From assembly GCA_033977485.1 (NCBI GenBank), contig CM066993.1, positions 29,936,001-30,000,000 on the forward strand: DNA of 64,000 bases, given 5' to 3'. Of the stretch, positions 53,514 through 64,000 are shown one piece after another. Source of the stretch: Hydrangea macrophylla (lineage: Eukaryota > Streptophyta > Magnoliopsida > Cornales > Hydrangeaceae). The notes below the pieces were generated by a model that searched no databases, was not told the DNA's origin, and saw only the letters and a list, made by a program, of their open reading frames with translations. Position numbers and translations under genes: made by a program. Numbering within the stretch: position 1 is the first letter of the stretch; each line of letters begins with the position of its first letter.

Positions 53514-56500
53514 TGTGGATACCGGGCTTCCACCGCTTCGTTATGTTTTTGAAACTTGTTTGATTTTTGAATCGAGGAAAGATAAAAGGTCTGTTGAAAA
53601 CAGATACAGAGTCGCCACTTGGTCTTTAAGGAACCAAGAAACCTAATTTTGACTCAACCAAACGGATAAAGGGCACTAGCCCTTCATAACCAAAGAACTT
53701 GGCTCGGGGTTTTGGTACGAGAGAGGAAGGAGCCTTTGTTACGACTAAAACACCCTCAACTCGCCCCGTCTCTAGACGGGCCTCAATTAGCATCCAAATA
53801 ATCATCTTATACTATGTATGGTTCGGCAATTAATACTATGATAGTATATTACATCACATAAGAATCTTGAAATTGAAAATCAAAAGATAAGATATCATTC
53901 ATAAGATCTAAGTCAAATATCATACCATGTAAAGTGAAAATCACACAAATAAACCTAGGAAAAATCGTCTAATCATATATCAATTAATCAAGTTTCCTAA
54001 TCTAAAGGGGGCATGAATTGTTATTGAAACAAATAAACAAAGAAATCAAATTATGCTTAGCAAACTAGAATGATGCATGCTAATCTTTGGGAAAAGAAGA
54101 TCTCTCAATCCCCGGGACGGATGAGAAATGATGATCAGATCGAGGGGAAGCAATGAACGTGTGATCATGATCATTCCTTATAATCTTCTTAGATTAGGAG
54201 TTACAAAAACCCCCAATCTTTGCATGGATGCAATGTATGTATCTAGAATGTGCCAAGGTTGTAGTGTGCTTTGTGTTCATGGATTCCTAGAATGACTTAG
54301 AAGTCTAAAATGTGTATGAATAGATGAATGATTCAACATGGGATGTGTATAAATGTAGTATGAAGTACTTCCTAAGATATGAACTAATTTGGAATACATA
54401 TAAGCATCAAATCAAGGAATAAAAGTTAAAATGTGCTTGCTGTGAATAGTGGACGGAACAGTAGCATGATCTTGGGAAAATTGAAAAGAGGGGTTAGGAA
54501 CGTTTTCAATGCATGATTTTTTATGGAGATGTTTCTTATTGTGTCTAGAACACTACCCAAAAAGCCAATATTTAATAACTATCACAGATTGAGAGAAATC
54601 ATATGAACAACAGAGGTCACTCAGAAACAGAGTCCGTACTGTCGACTGAAATGTTGAAACATCTTAGAAAATGAAAACGAATGATCTAGAGGCCCATTTT
54701 ATACAGAAAGTTCTCTAAAACATTGAAGTTTAAGGGACAAATAAGTTAGGATCACCCCTTTTGGAAATGTTTTTCTGGAAAACAAGTTGAAGGTGGACCT
54801 AGCTGCTGTGACATCAAAAACAGAATGTCTAGAGAAAATGTTTGGATCCAAATGGACCATTTTCAAGTATTTCCAAGTCAAACCAAAGATCATGGGTGTT
54901 CTCTAATAAGTTAGGAAGACTTTCCAAGTGGTCTTACATTCATACATTGATTATTGAACTCAAAATAATTCCTTGAAGTTAAATGACTCACTGTTTTGTG
55001 GGTTTTGAGAAAAACAAGGTTTATTTCTTGGAATCAAAATGAGGGGTTTAAGAGGGGGGTTTTGAAATGGGGGTTTTGAAAGTATACTTCCAGAACTTGG
55101 ATGAATATTCTAACCACTTGGAATATTAATTCCTAACTTGTTTCAAGAACTTCCCAAGTATTTGCAAAACATGGTTTTATTTGGAAACCAAACTCAAGAG
55201 TCTATGGGAGTATGATACATGAGAGGATAGATGATACATGATATGATATAGCATGCTAAAAGTGGTAAAGAACATGTGCATGGGATATGGGTTCATCTAG
55301 ATACAAGAGAGTGTTGCATCAAAGTGTGAAAGCCAAAAAGTGAAATGCTGTGAATAGTGGACAGACTGTACGCATTACTTTGTAACATTAAAATGGGAGG
55401 TCAAACGTGCCTAGGAAAATGTGAGAAAATCAGAGATCATCCTTATTGTGTCTAGAAAATAACCCAAAAGGCTAAACATCAATAGCTATCATAGATTAAA
55501 AGAAATAAATCAGAATGTACACATGACTCAGAAACAAAAGCTGCACTGTTGACCGATTTTGTATGATTTTTCATAAATCAAAGAAAAGGTTTATGATGAC
55601 CCATTATATACCAAACGTTTCCTAAGACACCCAAGTTTTATAAAAAAAAATAGAAAAGATATATGTACAGTGACGAAAATATCCAGAATAAGTGCAAGAG
55701 GTTGGGTGAACATTCTGTGAGAACAGAGGCAGATTATGAATATGAACTTCTCACATCCAAAACAAATACTTTCACATCTCTATAATTGATGGGAAAAAAT
55801 TGGGGACAAACTATGATGTCTTAGGAAGATTTTCCAAGTGGTTTCATCATCATAACTCAAGTATTTAATTCAAAACAAAATCTTTGAATCTGAACAGATC
55901 ACTGTTTTGGATCATTCTTGAAGAAAATGGATTTGAGTTTTGAAATAGAGTTTGAGTTCTTGATTGGGGGTTTTGAAATAGATGTTCAAAGCATGAACTT
56001 AAACTCTTGAGATGACCATGTGACCACTTAGAATCTCATCCAACCTTGAATCATCAAAGAACTCCCAATATTATTTGAACAAACATAGTTTTGTTTGAGA
56101 ATATGGCTTCAAGAATACATATGAATGTATTGAAGGTAAAATCATCATCCATCAAACATGTCTTTGAGGTCAAGAGCTACTATCCATAAGGATTCACTCT
56201 CCTCAAACAACATGTCATCTAGATGATGATGAACAACTAAATAATCAAAGAAAAGTAAAAAAGAAATGAGGTTAAGAGAGAGATGAACATCAAAGTAAAC
56301 AAGCATTCAAATAGCAATCAATAGTTGATAATCATTGAGATATTGGACTTGTAGCTTGGCGTTTCACTCATATGTGGTGACATTTGGATATGGAAGTAGC
56401 TTCCTATCTCATGAATACTCAAGAATGGTGGTGAAAGAAATATTTGGATGATGGAAGTTTTGATAGCAAACTCAAAGAAAACTCACTTTGATGGAGAAAA

Positions 56501-57702
56501 TAGAAGAAGAAGACTACTTCTTCTCTTTCTCTCTCTATATTTCTCTAGAGTTTCTTCCTAAGCTCTCTCTAAGCTTGTATGTCTCTCCTCAAAATGGAAG
56601 TAAATGGCTTCTTTTATAGGCAAAGGAGGGGTGGTAAATGGAGTTTTAAAAAGTTTAAAATGGTCTCCCATTGGTCCAAAATAAGCTGGGAACCAAAACT
56701 ACGTCGTTTTGATTTCTAATATATCAAATTGGACCCCCAAAATAAATTACAAAAACTCACTGTTCTGGGGGGGAGTGCCGCGGCGGCACTGGGCCAGTGT
56801 CGCGGCAGTAGTGGGCCAGTGCCGCGGCGGCACTGCTCCTCCCTTCGTCCAGATAATGCTGTTTAGGCCCCCTGAGGTTCCGATATTCGCGAAAAGGCCC
56901 TATTTCGTCCGAAATTCATAGAAAATGCATATGAACTCCAAACTGAGGTTGTGATATACCGTTGGAAAGGTATTGGAGTCTACTTTACATAAGAAATATT
57001 TCGGGGATAGGTCACTTTGAAAAGTTTTGCGGTGTTTGCGATAAAAACAGATTTGATCGCCTTTTTCGCCTTTGGAAATTCATAATAAATTCGTTTTAAA
57101 TCCAGAAATTATGTGCGATATACCGTTGGAAAGCTATTGACCTCTAGTATCCATGAAAAATGTTTGAAAAATGTTACGGCGCTCCGATTCCAAAGTCAAA
57201 TTCTGGTCAAACTGGTCAAACCTGGGATTTCCGGGAAGTTCTGGAAACCTCCGGGAGTTACCGGGAGCTGATGTTTTCACTCGATTTTCTTTCGAAACTT
57301 GTTTTAACACTTTTTTCATGATTTAAAAATGATTCCGGTGAATTTGGACGACTTTGGTCAAATTTGGTCAAACTTGGTCAAACCCTGGTCAAACCTTGGT
57401 CAAACCGGTCAACGGGGACTTTTCAGGAACTTCCGGGACTTCCGGGGGTCTCTGGGAGCCGACGATTTCATCCGATTTTCTTTTAAAACTCATTTGAATA
57501 CTTTCTTACGACGTAGCATATTTCCAGAACTTTGGGACCAAATCTGGGAGTTTTATGGCTTTCAGGGGCATTTTGGTCATTCTGAGCATTTTGAGAAATA
57601 GAACCAACTTCCAGGAGTCCTTTTGAGTCCTTTTTCTATCATTGTGAACCACCAAGCTATGGGTCTCCTAAATCTGATAGCCGACAAAATGGGGTGTCTA
57701 CA
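53514..57702 (-). repeat. 5' LTR of Ogre-B, 4189 bp
   Basis: Pair of 42103-46289. Contains the GC palindrome AGTGCCGC-G-GCGGCACT at about 56774-56790 and the TTGACC array at about 57200-57410. Confidence 0.93.
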
Positions 57703-57951
57703 CATACTAGTATGGATCTCCTTTCAAATTTATCAAATAATGACTTAGTTAAAGGCTCACCTAAAACAAAATTTGTTTAGGACAAGATTTGTGATGTTTG
57801 TCAACTTAGAAAACAAACAAAAAGTTATTTTAAAAAGAAAAAGGAGATCTCCACTAGTAGGCCTCTAGACTTGCTTCATATGGATTTATTTGGTCCTAAT
57901 CATGTAGCAAGTATGAGTGGCAACGTGTATGCATTCGTAATTGTTGATGAC
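57703..57951 (+). pseudogene. Copia-2 integrase start
   Basis: Continues from 42102: pre-integrase CDVCQLRKQTKS (the CXXC of HHCC) after an in-frame TAG, then the integrase core beginning PLDLLHMDLFGP and YAFVIVDD. Ends abruptly at 57951 where TGTCACACCCC begins. Confidence 0.85.
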
Positions 57952-58904
57952 TTGTCACACCCCAATTTTTAGACAACCAATTATTAATCAAGGGAGAGCC
58001 CTCAACCAATATCCAGCTGTCTAATCATCAAAGGTGCTTGTAATATAAAAACATCACACAGTCTGTACCGAATAAATCATTACTCACATGTGCAAAGTAA
58101 CGGTCAACATCCAACCATAAAAGTCAAACTAAGATTAAAATCCAACTCCAAAACATAACAAATATCTAAAAAGAACACTTCACTAAAACAATATCTTAAA
58201 TTGTCAAATGGCCCACAATGCCAGAAATTAATACTAAACTCTCTAGAATGAATTAAAAACAAATAAGGAGACACATCACAAGACTCCATAAGCCTCCTGC
58301 TGCCAAGTGTCACGAACTCCCTACTAGCCCTGTAAATTTTGATCGGCTATGCTCCAACAAGAACGCACCCACGAGAAAAACTCAACGGGTCAGTCACATG
58401 GCTGGTATGAGTTAAACCACACATACACAGTTTCAGGATCACCCGTTAACCCCTTTAACTATCAACAAAACATTATCTCGGGCAAAAGAGTAGTTCGACT
58501 TCACATATCGAGACGAGCGGTAGTTTCCCTTTATGTGATGGTCATGCAGTTCTTGCCCGAATTTAAATAAAATAATACTTACCTTCCATCCCATGGTGAG
58601 TCAATACTTGCAAAATGTTAGTGGACCCACCATCCTGCAACCACAAAGATTAATAACAACAAAATACCATAAGATTATGCATAATTACTTGTACTACTAT
58701 ATCGCAAGAATTATCATCACCATTTACTCATTTCCCACCCAAATTAAATAATAAGAAAAGAACAATAGTCGAGAAAATTAACATTTTAGATCCTTTAACT
58801 CATCAAAAATTTTATTGACACTCACCATTTACTCATTTATGAACAATTCATTTTTTTTCAATTTCCTAGGTTCACCACTTGGCTACCCTTTATGGTACAC
58901 CCAC
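57952..58904. repeat. LTR-like fragment, family undetermined
   Basis: Begins TGTCACACCCC at the break in Copia-2 and is cut at 58904 by Ogre-C. On the minus strand its end reads GGGGTGTGACA, like the Tekay-1 LTR end GGGGCGTGACA, so it may be a minus-strand chromovirus LTR. No second copy in the window, so the ends are unproven. No ORF. Confidence 0.4.
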
Positions 58905-59172
58905 TGTAGACACCCCGATTTTGACCAAACGTCAAATCCAGGAATTGGTTACCTCTTAAGACCGATGATGACGATGATCGGTGAAATTCGGTGATCTTCC
59001 AAAAAATTCAAATTCTTCAAAAATTCTTCAAGTAAAGTTTCAAAATCGAAAAAAAATAAAAGAAGGAGAAATTGGGTATTTGAAAGAAAACATGAACTTT
59101 GAAGAACGTGTGAGGAAATCAGTCTAAGAATACATTCAAAATATATATATAGTAATGATAATAGATATATAG

Positions 59173-59216
<44 letters not shown>

Positions 59217-62200
59217 GAGAGAGAGAGAGAGAGAGAGAAGAAAAGAAAGAGTTTTGGAAAAGAAGGCAAGAAAAAAAAAAGAAGAAAAGAGAAAAAAAAA
59301 AAATAATAAAATGATATATGAGAATGTATACCATACATATGGGTATATTTTAATAAAGTACATTTCAAATATAAGTACATTAGTATATACTTTACTAGAT
59401 AAATTAATCTTATGTTAATATATATGTTGAAAATTAAAAAGAAGGCAAAATTCTGTTAGTCGCGGTACGCGGAAATGCCGGCGGCATTCACTGAGTGCCG
59501 CGCCGGCATTCACTGAGTGCCGCCCGACAGTCAGTGAGTGTCGTAGGTAAGTCATCGAGTGCCGCGCACTGTAACAGATTGATTTTCTCACATGTTCTAG
59601 AAGAAAACTTTGCACATGGGTTTTCACCCGAATTTACCCATTTAACCTTGTCATGTTGGTATATATAAACAGACCTTCATCTCCATTATTGGGACTTTTA
59701 CTCTTTTTTTTTTTTTTTAACTTTTCACTTAAATCTTAGAAAGATACAAGAGTTATATATATAATAGAGAGAGAATTGAGAGAAGAAGAAGAGAGTTTTC
59801 TTGAAGAATTTGAAGAATTGGAGAAGAACTTGAAGATTTTTGGAAGAGCTTCCCAAGAAATAGAAGAAATCCTTGAGGTCATAGAGGTAACCTCTCAATC
59901 CTTGGTAGAATTAGGCAAATTCAATCACAAGTACATAGTTCTATGAACTTTACACATTTTCAAAATCTCTCTTCCTACCTCATTTCATCACACACCACTT
60001 AGAGCTTGTGATTGAATCTCATAACATCTCATTAATTTGGATCCCATTGATGCCTTGGGTTTAAGATAAGTTTGATTTTGAAGAATTTGTGTTCCAATTT
60101 CTCTAAGAAAACTTTGATCCTTTATTTCCATTTTTCTCTTAAGATTCATGAGATTTTATATATCTTAATGAGTCTCTTTGAGTTTGATTCTTTAGTTTCC
60201 TATGATCCTATGATCCATATGGAGATTAAAGTGAATCATGGTCATATCTACACATAGTTGGTTAAATTCATGTCTCAACTCATGATTTGAATTCCCTTAC
60301 TAAGGATCTTATGGGATTCATGCTATATCTCATAGAGGTTTATGTAGATTTGGATCTCATTTAGTCTCCAAGGACCATTAATTTGAGAGGGGATTAGGAT
60401 GTCATAACTCTAGATTCCTCAAGGATCATATGTTTGAGAGAGGAATTAGATGTAGATTTTCATAGTTTATATTCAAAATTCATGAGATTAAGTAAGACCT
60501 TAATATTCTCTTGCCATGAGAACTATGATGAAAATCCATTAAGGCTAAATCCATGAACATCTTCATATTTCATTATTTACTCCAATGATCATAATCATAC
60601 TTGATCCTAGTTCTCTTTAGAATCGTGGATCAAGTTTGATTCGAAATATGAACATCAATTTAACAAAGGTGCAGTGAATCCATTAACCAACTGTGATCAA
60701 AGATTTTTATAAAATCATGGTTCATTGGAAATTGGATGAGACCAACTAGAGGATGTTCATAACTCATTTAAGCACCTCTGTAATTTTTGTTTTGATGAAA
60801 TTCCATGCTTAAGATGGTTTGGTCTTGTGATTTCAAAACAAGTAATTCTCTGTCCAAAATTTCAGAACAGTAAATCCATTTTAAAATTAATAAATCAAAA
60901 CCTTAATTGATCTTTCTTGGCCCAAAATAATTTTTTCTAAGTATTTCAATGTGTTAGGAAGATATCCTAAGAAGATCTAAGTGTTTCGCATTTCTGTGCT
61001 ATTTTTAGAAAATCGTACCAGATCTCTGGATAGAGAGTTGCAGATTCCTGAGTAATGTCTAGTGTTTTCTATATTCCCAGAGATCTAACCTTTCAAATCT
61101 TGATTTTATTTTTGGGTGAGAAACTAGACTCACAGAGGCATATCATATCCAAATATCATTAAGATCCAACCGTTGGAAGTATGGTTTTTCTACCTTTTAA
61201 AATCTGGTCTGCTCTCTGTAATTTAGAAAAAACAGTCACCGTTTTTGTCTAGTCTCATTGATTTTAACTTAAATGGTTTCCTAATGTCTTGGGACCCAAA
61301 TCATGTTTTGAATAATGATAATTTAGCTTAAATCCAGATGGTAAATGATCCAAATTAGTAAATAAATTCATATCTCATTCTTGTTCATATTCATTCATTC
61401 ATTCATGTACATTGATGATTATGATTAGAACTAGTTATTGGATAAAGTTGGACTTGGTTGAACCTAATTGAATATAACCATGGATTCCTTATGATCATGT
61501 CGGGATTATAGCACCCCATTGGCTCTTAGTTGAGACTTGTATATCTATAGGGATGCTATGGCTCCAACTAATCAAAAGAAATTCATAGTTTTATCAATTC
61601 TTCCACTACTTGATAGATCTAAGCTAGAGATTTAGGATTGTTATTTGATGTCATATTATTGTATGAAGTATGTGGAATAACTCTTGTTTTGTAGTGCTTT
61701 GGAGGTATGACTTCTCATCTCTTCTCTAGTTTATTTCATTTGTTGATTTTATTGATTTTCGACTCCATGCGCGACACCTTAGCTTAGGTCTTGCCTTATG
61801 TGTATATGTAATTAGAGACATTTTTCCTAGGATTTCTATTCTTTGTATGCATTGCACGTTTCCCATTTCGCGGTTGGATCCTGGGTAAGTTCTCTAGTTC
61901 TCTACTTGCACATCATTTTGCTTGCTACTTGAATTATGCGACTTATGAATGATATTTTATTGTTAGCAATTTTGCACCCTTTTTGACATGCTTGTGATAT
62001 GTATACTTATATCTATGTATTAGTTGAGGGCATGCTTAGATTATTAATTCCATTTAATAGGATGATGAGTAGAGGCCTATCACGAGATAGGATGAAAGGG
62101 GGTGTTTTAGTCCGTCGGGCTCCTTCCCCTTTCATTCCATAATCCCCGGACCCAGATTATCTTTGGTTTCGCAAAAGATCGGTTGCTTTTAAAAATGGTT

Positions 62201-62307
62201 TCTTAATTTTCCTAAAAAAATTAAGTGGCGACTCTTTGTATTTGAATTTAAATTTGAAAATTGTTTTAAAATTAAAACAAAAGTGGGCCCAAATGCCGGT
62301 ATCCACA
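58905..62307 (+). repeat. 5' LTR of Ogre-C, 3403 bp
   Basis: TGTAGACACC ... GGTATCCACA; homologous to the Ogre-A LTR, with large differences near the start: a (GA)n run (59174-59238) and a GC-rich repeat AGTGCCGCG (59455-59575) upstream of the TATA box TATATATAAAC (59660-59670). Confidence 0.92.
59455..59670 (+). promoter_or_regulatory. Ogre-C LTR promoter: TATA box with upstream GTGCCGC repeats
   Basis: Four or so copies of CACTGAGTGCCGC-like units in an otherwise A/T-rich LTR, 90-200 bp before the TATA box. The unrelated-looking Ogre-B LTR has AGTGCCGCGGCGGCACT at the same relative place; Ogre-A lacks it. Confidence 0.55.
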
Positions 62308-62310
62308 ATC

Positions 62311-62360
62311 TGGCAACTCTGCTGGGGATCGAACCCAGAATCTCTGGTTTTGCAGACCAG
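62311..62360 (+). promoter_or_regulatory. Primer site of Ogre-C, 50-nt antisense tRNA-Arg 3' half
   Basis: Same 50 nt as 277-326 with two changes (TGGCGACT to TGGCAACT; TTTCGCAG to TTTTGCAG), both of C-to-T/G-to-A type at a CpG or in CpG context. Confidence 0.85.
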
Positions 62361-63763
62361 AATTTCTGATTTTGGGTTCACTCGAGGATTAGACTTGAAA
62401 GCATCCTTTTAATCGAATTAATTAATTTTTGTCTGCCCATTGCATTGCACTTGCATGTCCAGCCAGTCGATTGCATGAAACTATGACCTTGGAGGCTCGA
62501 GGCAACCCGGTCGGTCAAGCCATCATGGGATCATGTGATCACCCTTGATCTCGTACCATATGTTGGTATATGAAGCATCCTATCGGGTGTGTGTCAAGGG
62601 TCCCTTATTTGACCAAAACCCGGCCTTTATATGATAGCTTCTATAGAACTTTTCAAAAATAGGAAATCAATTCTTGATTAAGATTATATGCTAGGGAGTT
62701 TGTATGCCTGGAAGGGATTATTTTAGATGATGACGATGCTTGCTTAATATAGAATGTATAACCTTTTAATCACTTTTGAGCAATTCCTCTTCATGTCTCA
62801 TGACATTTGAGAAGATGCCGAATCTTGATTAATAGATTACACTTCTTATATGTTATTAGCTAAGTATCATTGACCTTGTATGCATCTGAATTCATGAAAA
62901 GTGCGATAATTATCTAATCATGTGATACTCCTACCCAAGAACCCAAAGGTCATTGTTTATGACATATTTTTGATTAATCATCATCTTTTATCCAAAAAAA
63001 AATTTGTTTTGAAAAATCACCCTTTCAAAGGAAAAGTCCAAGATTCATTTTCTTTAATCAAGTAAAACCCAATCATCTTTTATTGAAAAATATTTTCACG
63101 TCCTCACTTTTAGAGCAAGAATCCAAAAAAAAAAACTCAGGAATCGTTTATGGGAAAAATGCTTCTCAAATGAATTTCAAAGCGAAATTTTAATCCAATC
63201 ATCTTTGTTGAGCGTTTAACATCCTCATTTTCAAAAAAATTCCAAGAATTGTTTTCAAAAGGATCACATCACCCAAGAGATACTTTTTAAGAGCAATTCA
63301 AAATTTTTCAAAAATACCCAACCTTCAAAAGGGTAATGAGGATCACTATGATAAGAGAAATGAGCGCACTTGACATAGAGGAGGATTTTATGTGCTTATA
63401 TGTTGTATGTGCTAGGACTAGAAATTTTCTTTCTTTTGCATATAGAATAGGCACACATGCACTTGCATTTCATCCGTGTGTCATGTGTGCGGTGCATGCA
63501 TTTAGCCACATCAAATCATCAAAGCATGTACATTTTGGCACTCTCATCATGTCAGTCAATGTCATTACATGCATGTAAAATACAAATTCATAAAGTGATC
63601 CAATAGTTCCTCAAAATTCCTTACCTCCTGAAAATAAACTCTGCATGCGGACCTTTTTACCTATCTATGTTGTTAGGATTTATAAAAAGAGTGGGACAAC
63701 CATCCCCCTTAGTAAGGAAACTTCTAATCTTCTTGGGTTCGTCTTTCTTGATTAGAGGAGAAC
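62361..63763 (+). other. Ogre-C leader, with conserved palindrome block at 63456-63578
   Basis: Non-coding. TGCATGCA at 63493-63500 and TTACATGCATGTAA at 63565-63578 match Ogre-A exactly. Confidence 0.55.
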
Positions 63764-64000
63764 ATGGATCATCATGCTGAGATTGATCCACCAATTGCCT
63801 TGAGAGCTTTGGAGGAAAAAGTGAGCAAATTGCAGGCCACCATTGAGCAACAAGATTCAAGGGTGAAGCAATTGGAGAAGGTTATGCTTGAGTTCATTCA
63901 ATTATTGAAAGATCAAATGGGTCATAATAAGGAAAAGATGGATCAACTGGAGAAGAGAATAATGGATCGCGCAAAGAAGCACCAACAACCATATCCGAAT
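63764..64000 (+). CDS. Ogre-C gag, N-terminal part (cut by window end)
   Basis: ATG at 63764, open to the last base (79 codons). Starts MDHHAEIDPPIALRALEEKV and continues with regular heptads (VKQLEKVMLEFIQLLKDQ, MDQLEKRIMDR), a coiled coil expected of Ogre-type gag N-termini, which assemble the virus-like particle. Ogre-B has a related start (MDHKSLEIRVAKM). The ATG is chosen because it lies just after the conserved AGAGGAGAA box and begins the coiled coil. Whether the rest of gag-pol is intact cannot be seen. Confidence 0.7.
   Translation, partial: MDHHAEIDPPIALRALEEKVSKLQATIEQQDSRVKQLEKVMLEFIQLLKDQMGHNKEKMDQLEKRIMDRAKKHQQPYPN

Larger units (their letters stand above)
42103..57702 (-). mobile_element. 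Ogre-B: large Ty3/gypsy Ogre/Tat-like element, gag remnants only
   Basis: 15600 bp, minus strand, flanked by perfect 5-bp duplications CATAC (42098-42102 and 57703-57707). LTRs of 4187 and 4189 bp, with many differences, so older than Tekay-1 and Copia-1. Ends TGTAGACACC ... GGTATCCACA and an 18-nt tRNA-Arg PBS as in Ogre-A/C, but LTR interiors are largely unlike them. Internal 7.2 kb: hairpin array, broken gag, then the same post-pol module as Ogre-A. No protease, RT or integrase found. Confidence 0.92.
29889..57951 (+). mobile_element. Copia-2: degenerate SIRE/Maximus-like Ty1/copia element split by two nested elements
   Basis: 5' LTR 29889-30945, PBS near 30951, gag 31007 onward, protease cut at 32800 by Tekay-1, protease/GAG-pre-integrase 41728-42102, then cut by Ogre-B, and integrase start at 57703-57951. 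The rest is lost where another LTR-like sequence starts at 57952. Stops and frameshifts throughout. The coiled-coil gag extension and the phrase NLLSISQLCDK fit SIRE/Maximus elements. Confidence 0.8.
58905..64000 (+). mobile_element. Ogre-C: Ogre/Tat-like element, 5' part only
   Basis: Full 5' LTR, spacer ATC, 50-nt tRNA-complementary site, leader homologous to Ogre-A, and gag start; the rest is outside the window. The left flank CCCAC (58900-58904) should be the target duplication. Confidence 0.85.

Noticed and set aside
59119..59380. Ser/Leu-rich minus-strand ORFs in the Ogre-C LTR
   Set aside because: Translation of a (GA)n microsatellite.

Overview
The window is nuclear DNA of a flowering plant, almost certainly a eudicot with a repeat-rich genome. 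It holds one convincing host gene, a five-exon CHL27/CRD1 homologue (24861-26946, + strand; membrane subunit of Mg-protoporphyrin IX monomethyl ester cyclase in chlorophyll synthesis). It is flanked on both sides by nested LTR retrotransposons. No bacterial, organellar or RNA-gene content is seen.

Layout, left to right. (1) 1-10847: 'Ogre-A', a + strand Ty3/gypsy element of Ogre/Tat type cut by the window start. It lacks gag-pol but keeps a leader with an unusual 50-nt tRNA-Arg-complementary primer site, a long structured non-coding module, hairpin-rich tandem arrays and a 3267-bp 3' LTR. (2) 10848-24213: 'Tat-1', an older minus-strand Ty3/gypsy Tat element (gag, protease, RT, RNase H, 5' LTR). 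It is interrupted by Ogre-A at 10848 and by 'Copia-1' (12252-20944, minus strand, 1496-bp LTRs, nearly intact polyprotein with one stop). (3) 24214-29762: the CHL27 region with a foldback MITE in its upstream sequence and several foldback elements downstream. (4) 29889-57951: 'Copia-2', a degenerate SIRE/Maximus-like Ty1/copia element. It is split by 'Tekay-1' (32801-41727, chromovirus, 5-bp TSD TCCTC, internal RT-IN deletion, extra acidic ORF) and by 'Ogre-B' (42103-57702, minus strand, 4.19-kb LTRs, 5-bp TSD CATAC). (5) 57952-58904: an LTR-like fragment. (6) 58905-64000: 'Ogre-C', + strand, complete 5' LTR, 50-nt tRNA-complementary leader site and the start of gag, cut by the window end.

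The most interesting material is non-coding. Two Ogre copies carry an antisense copy of an entire tRNA-Arg 3' half, with a G at the wobble position where plant genes have A (as expected if inosine-34 was reverse transcribed). The match ends exactly at position 27, next to the normally dimethylated G26. The post-pol regions of Ogre-A and Ogre-B share, in the same order, two hairpin families whose stems show compensatory changes, PPT-like boxes, and tandem arrays built from mini-hairpins. Separately, LTRs of unrelated families carry clusters of short TCGA-core or GC-rich palindromes, in several cases just upstream of a TATA box.

All family assignments rest on motif recognition by eye. LTR boundaries marked as exact are supported by TG...CA ends plus target-site duplications or PBS/PPT positions.
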